A stretch of DNA of 7,454 bases from Burkholderiales bacterium (lineage in GTDB: Bacteria > Pseudomonadota > Gammaproteobacteria > Burkholderiales > Usitatibacteraceae). The position numbers and the translations under genes were made by a program. Below the pieces are notes generated by a model. That model had not been told where the DNA came from. It made no database searches and saw nothing but the letters and a program-made list of their open reading frames with translations. Numbering within the stretch: position 1 is the first letter of the stretch; every line of letters begins with the position of its first letter. This document shows positions 4,442-7,454 of the stretch, piece by piece. The stretch lies in assembly GCA_017880705.1 (NCBI GenBank), contig JADGRS010000145.1, forward strand, positions 1 through 7,454, read 5' to 3'.

Positions 4442-6807
4442 CGTTCGATCCCCTTGCAAAGGAAAGGCCCGAGCCGAGGAATCTCGTCGGGCGAGGCTGG
4501 GGGCAAGGTGACGCCGAAGACGCAATGGCGGCCCTGCCAGTTGAGCTGCACGCGGTTGTCGGTCTGCAGGCCGGTGACGAAGGCCTCGCCGCGCCGGGCG
4601 ACGTAGAACTGCGCCTTGTCGCCTTCGACCTCGACCGTGGCGCCCGCCGGCGCGGGCTCGCCGTCGTCGAAGGTGATCTTCAGGAGCGCGCCGCGCCCGC
4701 CGCGTACCGGGAACTTCACCTTCACGCCGCTGCGCCAGGCCGGCACCGCGAGGATCTCGATGGAATCGAGCTCCGCGCTCAACGGCAGATCCCTGGGGTC
4801 GATGCGCACGGAATTGTTCTGGTAAGGCCAGAGGTTGGGAATGAGGGCAATGCCTTCGGCATTCGTACGGGTCAACACATTGCTGCCGAGACCCATGCCG
4901 ACGTCGGGGTAACCCGCGACCTCGGCGACGGCGAACGCCTGGTCCACGCGACGGGTCGCGAAGACATGGCCGTCGGCCGCGACGAACCCGCCGCTCGCGC
5001 CCGTGCGCACCGCGGTCTGGTCTCGCGAGGCGCTCAGTTCACCGGAAAGGTTGCCGCGGCTGCCCATGTAGTAGGCGCCGCCTTCGAGCCGCGACTCCTC
5101 CTGCTGCCGCCCGGCGAGGACACGCCATCCGAGGGGCGTTTCCACCGAGGGCGTGCGCGACGCGGCCGCGTAGAAGTCATTGACTCCGCCGTGGCTGGTG
5201 TTCGACGCCGTGACGGTGCGGGAGTTGTCCAGCGGCATCGTGAAGGTCACTCCCACCGATGAGCCGGTGCCTCCGTTCACCGCGTGGCTCGCGGCGATGT
5301 TGAGGCTGCCACGCTGGAGGATGTTGATCGAATAGTTGGCCGAGATCGTCGTCACGCGCGGATCGGTGAACCGCTGGATGTCCGCGAAGCCCAGCCCGAA
5401 TGAGCCGGCCTTCTCGGAATACCATGTCCAGCTGCCCGCGACCTGGAGCTTGTTGGGAGCGAGGTCCACGTCCTGCCCGAGGAGCCGGAAGCGTGAAGTG
5501 GCCCCCTGCGCCTGGATCGAGAGGGAGCTCCTCAGCCCGTTGCGCTCCAATCCCAGAAGCCAGCTGCCGCCGGTGCCGACCCCGCTCTCATCGCTCGCCA
5601 CCAGGGCCATCGTGCCCAGCAACTGAAGCGGCATTGCCGTCACGGCGCCGAGCCCGAGCGTGCGCAGCTTCGGCGTGATCTCGCCGCGACCCTCCAGCGT
5701 GAGCCGGTCCGTGATCCCCCGGCGCCATGTTCCGCTCGCGAAGGCATCGCCATAGCTGTCGCTCGCCACGCCCAGGTTGAGACGCACCTTGCCGGCTTCC
5801 ACGCTCCAGTCGCTCAGTCCCTTGGCGAGCAGCGTGCTGCTCGCGAAAAAGGATTGCACCAGCACCGTTTCCCGTCCGAGCAGGTCGCGGACCACCAGGC
5901 GAGCTTCGCCGCTCCCGCTCACGATCGGAAAGTTGTCGATCGCGAAGGGTCCCGCCGGCACGCTCGAGACCTGACGCAGGACATCGTTCACGTACAGCTC
6001 CACCGTCGAAGGCGCGGCGGACAAGCCGCGCAGCGAGGGAAGCGGCTGTGAGATGAATCCCGGCGTCAACGCGAAATTGGTGCCGTATTGCACGCCTCCG
6101 AAGTAGACATTTCGCCCCCACATGCCCGCGCGAGTCGTCGCATCGCCCACTCGCAGCGTGCGATTGATCTCCGGAAAATCGTGCGTGAACGTGGTCTCGA
6201 GTCGAAGGAGCGGACGCGGCTCCTCCTGCTCGAGGCCGCTGGTCACGTGCCGCGCCACCTGGCTGCTGGTGAGCACGCCCCACCCGTTGGACACGCCCAC
6301 CTCGGTGAGCAGGCCCACGTCGTGAATCGACTGGGCGGTGCGTAGGGCGGATGCCGCGTAGTTGAAGTCATAGTTGACGAATACGCTCGGCAGCACCGGG
6401 CTCGCGACCGGCCGTTTCACGAGCTCCTTGGACAGCCGCAACGCGGAGAACGACTCCGGCGCGAACAGCAGCGCCACCGATTGCGTTGCGAAATCCACCT
6501 TGGACTTGAAGCCCGGCACGGCCGAAAGCGGCCAATACAGCTCGCCCTTGAATTCGATCGAGGGCGTGTCGGGCTTGAGTTGCACGCGCCATTCCTCGAA
6601 CGCGTCGTGCGGCGCGTAGAGCAGGCCGGCGCGCTCGAGGAACACCCATGTCCCTTCCTTCGCCCCATTCACCGTGACGTCGAGCGGAACTATGCGATCC
6701 GCGGTCGCCGCGGGAGGTGACGAGGAATTCGGGGATTGCCCATGGGCGGAGACGACCACGCATGCGCCGAGGACGGCCCGCGCGAGCCACCCTGCCAGGC
6801 AGCGCAA
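4438..6807 (-). CDS. Outer-membrane usher of an archaic (Csu-type) chaperone-usher pilus
   Basis: The usher is the outer-membrane pore that receives chaperone-bound pilus subunits and assembles and exports the fibre. From the TTG at 6807 it has 789 residues, near the usual 800-850. Order of parts: signal peptide (RCLAGWLARAVLGACVVVSAHG, about 1-23), N-terminal periplasmic domain (about 37-125, with VPLDVTVNGAKEGTWVFLERAGLLYAP), a long beta-barrel, the plug domain within it (about 265-325, STVELYVNDVLRQVSSVPAGPFAIDNFP and VRDLLGRETVLVQSFF), and the C-terminal domain (about 690-789) with the conserved cysteine pair C762 and C784. The TTG is preferred because it gives a proper signal peptide and follows a GAGTAGG box; upstream codons belong to the chaperone gene read in another frame. 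The fold and family are certain; which pilus it makes is inferred from neighbours. Confidence 0.93.
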   Translation of the reverse strand: MRCLAGWLARAVLGACVVVSAHGQSPNSSSPPAATADRIVPLDVTVNGAKEGTWVFLERAGLLYAPHDAFEEWRVQLKPDTPSIEFKGELYWPLSAVPGFKSKVDFATQSVALLFAPESFSALRLSKELVKRPVASPVLPSVFVNYDFNYAASALRTAQSIHDVGLLTEVGVSNGWGVLTSSQVARHVTSGLEQEEPRPLLRLETTFTHDFPEINRTLRVGDATTRAGMWGRNVYFGGVQYGTNFALTPGFISQPLPSLRGLSAAPSTVELYVNDVLRQVSSVPAGPFAIDNFPIVSGSGEARLVVRDLLGRETVLVQSFFASSTLLAKGLSDWSVEAGKVRLNLGVASDSYGDAFASGTWRRGITDRLTLEGRGEITPKLRTLGLGAVTAMPLQLLGTMALVASDESGVGTGGSWLLGLERNGLRSSLSIQAQGATSRFRLLGQDVDLAPNKLQVAGSWTWYSEKAGSFGLGFADIQRFTDPRVTTISANYSINILQRGSLNIAASHAVNGGTGSSVGVTFTMPLDNSRTVTASNTSHGGVNDFYAAASRTPSVETPLGWRVLAGRQQEESRLEGGAYYMGSRGNLSGELSASRDQTAVRTGASGGFVAADGHVFATRRVDQAFAVAEVAGYPDVGMGLGSNVLTRTNAEGIALIPNLWPYQNNSVRIDPRDLPLSAELDSIEILAVPAWRSGVKVKFPVRGGRGALLKITFDDGEPAPAGATVEVEGDKAQFYVARRGEAFVTGLQTDNRVQLNWQGRHCVFGVTLPPASPDEIPRLGPFLCKGIER

Positions 6808-6814
6808 CGACTGG

Positions 6815-6821
6815 CCTACTC
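6815..6821 (-). promoter_or_regulatory. Shine-Dalgarno-like site deciding the usher start
   Basis: On the - strand GAGTAGG stands seven bases before the TTG at 6807 and contains the stop codon of the chaperone gene. No ATG or GTG in the usher frame offers a complete signal peptide here (the valine just upstream is GTA), which makes TTG the best start. Confidence 0.5.
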
Positions 6822-7454
6822 GGCGAGCTGAACGTCGAACGTCTTGGTCGATCCGTCGTCCAGCGCGACCTGCAGCTTCGCCTTGCCGGCGGGGATCGGG
6901 CCCCCGGCACGCTTGATGTCGAACTCCCGCTTGATGCCGGGAAGGATGTAGCCGCCCGAGTCGCGCGTCGCGAGATTTTCGCCTGCGGCGTTTTCCAGGG
7001 CGAATCCCCGCGGGTTGGCGTACGCGGTTCCGGTGTTCTCGCATTCGACCCGGATGGCATCGGCCGCCGTGCGTCGCGCCGTGCATCCGAGCACGCTCTT
7101 CGCGCCCGGGGGCGTGATGAAGACGGGCAGGGAGAACGCCAGCGCGATGGCGACGTCGACGCCCTTTTCCGGCGGCCTCGCCTCGGTGATTTCGCGAACG
7201 ATCATGCGGTAGGTCGCCTGCTCGGCGCTGCGCAGCGGCTTGACCATCGCGAGGCGCACCACCTGCCGGGCGTTGGGAGCGAGCTTGATGATCGGTGGAG
7301 CAAGGAACAGGTCCTCGGACAACACCAGGTCGTCCTCTCCGCCCGGCTTCTGCTTCCAGGTGAAGATGTCGGCCTGCATCACCAGCTCCTCGTTGCCTTC
7401 GTTGACCACGGTAATCGCGGTGGCACGATCCTGGGGCCCCATGTAGATGCGCAC
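6816..7454 (-). CDS. PapD-like periplasmic pilus chaperone (5' truncated by the window edge)
   Basis: These are the last 212 residues of a periplasmic fimbrial chaperone; the signal peptide and first strand lie beyond base 7454. Such chaperones fold pilin subunits by donor-strand complementation and bring them to the usher. Seen (numbered from the edge): the first-domain strands RIYMGPQDRATAITVVNEG (2-20), LAPPIIKLAPNARQVVRLAM (51-70), the YRMIVREI strand (82-89) that matches the PapD family YRlxxxEI motif, AFSLPVFITPP at the hinge (106-116), and a second domain with C124 and C138, probably disulfide-bonded. The first codon in the window is GTG, but it is an internal valine: the preceding strand and signal are missing. 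The SCPU neighbour and overall style point to the archaic Csu-type class. It is the gene just upstream of the usher, eight bases apart. Confidence 0.9.
   Translation of the reverse strand: MRIYMGPQDRATAITVVNEGNEELVMQADIFTWKQKPGGEDDLVLSEDLFLAPPIIKLAPNARQVVRLAMVKPLRSAEQATYRMIVREITEARPPEKGVDVAIALAFSLPVFITPPGAKSVLGCTARRTAADAIRVECENTGTAYANPRGFALENAAGENLATRDSGGYILPGIKREFDIKRAGGPIPAGKAKLQVALDDGSTKTFDVQLAE

Noticed and set aside
4442..4525. 28-residue N-terminal extension of the SCPU protein
   Set aside because: It would overlap the usher C-terminus by more than 80 bases and precede an intact signal peptide that starts at GTG 4441.
3356..4606. 416-codon open frame on the + strand spanning the end of gpsA and the SCPU gene
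   Set aside because: It crosses the convergent junction, is rich in Arg, Ala and Gly, and overlaps two genes with clear signal peptides or catalytic motifs.
4390..5262. 290-codon open frame on the + strand opposite the usher
   Set aside because: A composition artefact of the GC-rich usher gene; no domain or ribosome site seen.
6808..7086. N-terminal extension of the usher into the chaperone gene
   Set aside because: The extension is arginine-rich and hides the signal peptide that begins at TTG 6807.
1..7454. A novel defence, toxin-antitoxin or mobile system
   Set aside because: Every stretch is accounted for by recognisable families; there are no integrases, transposases, direct repeats of note or unexplained gaps over about 60 bases.

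Overview
This is a GC-rich window of about 7.5 kb with very dense coding. Gene content, GTG/TTG starts and gene order fit a betaproteobacterium (Burkholderiales or Nitrosomonadales-like). That placement is an inference from gene order and protein style, not a phylogeny. There is no intergenic gap longer than about 60 bases, and no rRNA, tRNA, CRISPR array or insertion sequence was seen.

Left block, + strand, bases 1-3573. The 3' part of azlC and the complete azlD encode a two-subunit branched-chain amino acid exporter. Then comes the recognisable proteobacterial housekeeping cluster yibN-like rhodanese, grxC, secB, an exported SH3b protein, and gpsA. The order yibN-grxC-secB-gpsA is the same as in E. 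coli; the SH3b gene is an insertion between secB and gpsA. The genes are close together or overlap (4 bases between rhodanese and grxC, 42 between grxC and secB, 13 between secB and the SH3b gene, 31 before gpsA), so they are probably co-transcribed at least in part. The cluster joins thiol redox control (GrxC, rhodanese fold), Sec-dependent export (SecB) and phospholipid precursor supply (GpsA).

Right block, - strand, bases 7454-3590. It holds the 3' part of an archaic (sigma/Csu-type) chaperone-usher pilus operon: a PapD-like periplasmic chaperone cut by the right window edge, an outer-membrane usher, and a two-domain spore-coat-U (SCPU) protein that is probably the tip subunit. The usher and SCPU genes overlap by four bases (GTGA). 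The major and minor pilins would be expected just beyond base 7454.

The two blocks converge tail to tail with only 16 bases between the stop codons of gpsA and the SCPU gene.

Nothing here looks like a wholly new system. The points most worth a second look are the rhodanese without a catalytic cysteine, the SH3b gene inserted between secB and gpsA, the divergent N-terminal domain of the putative tip protein, the TTG start inferred for the usher, and a small inverted repeat at the convergent junction.
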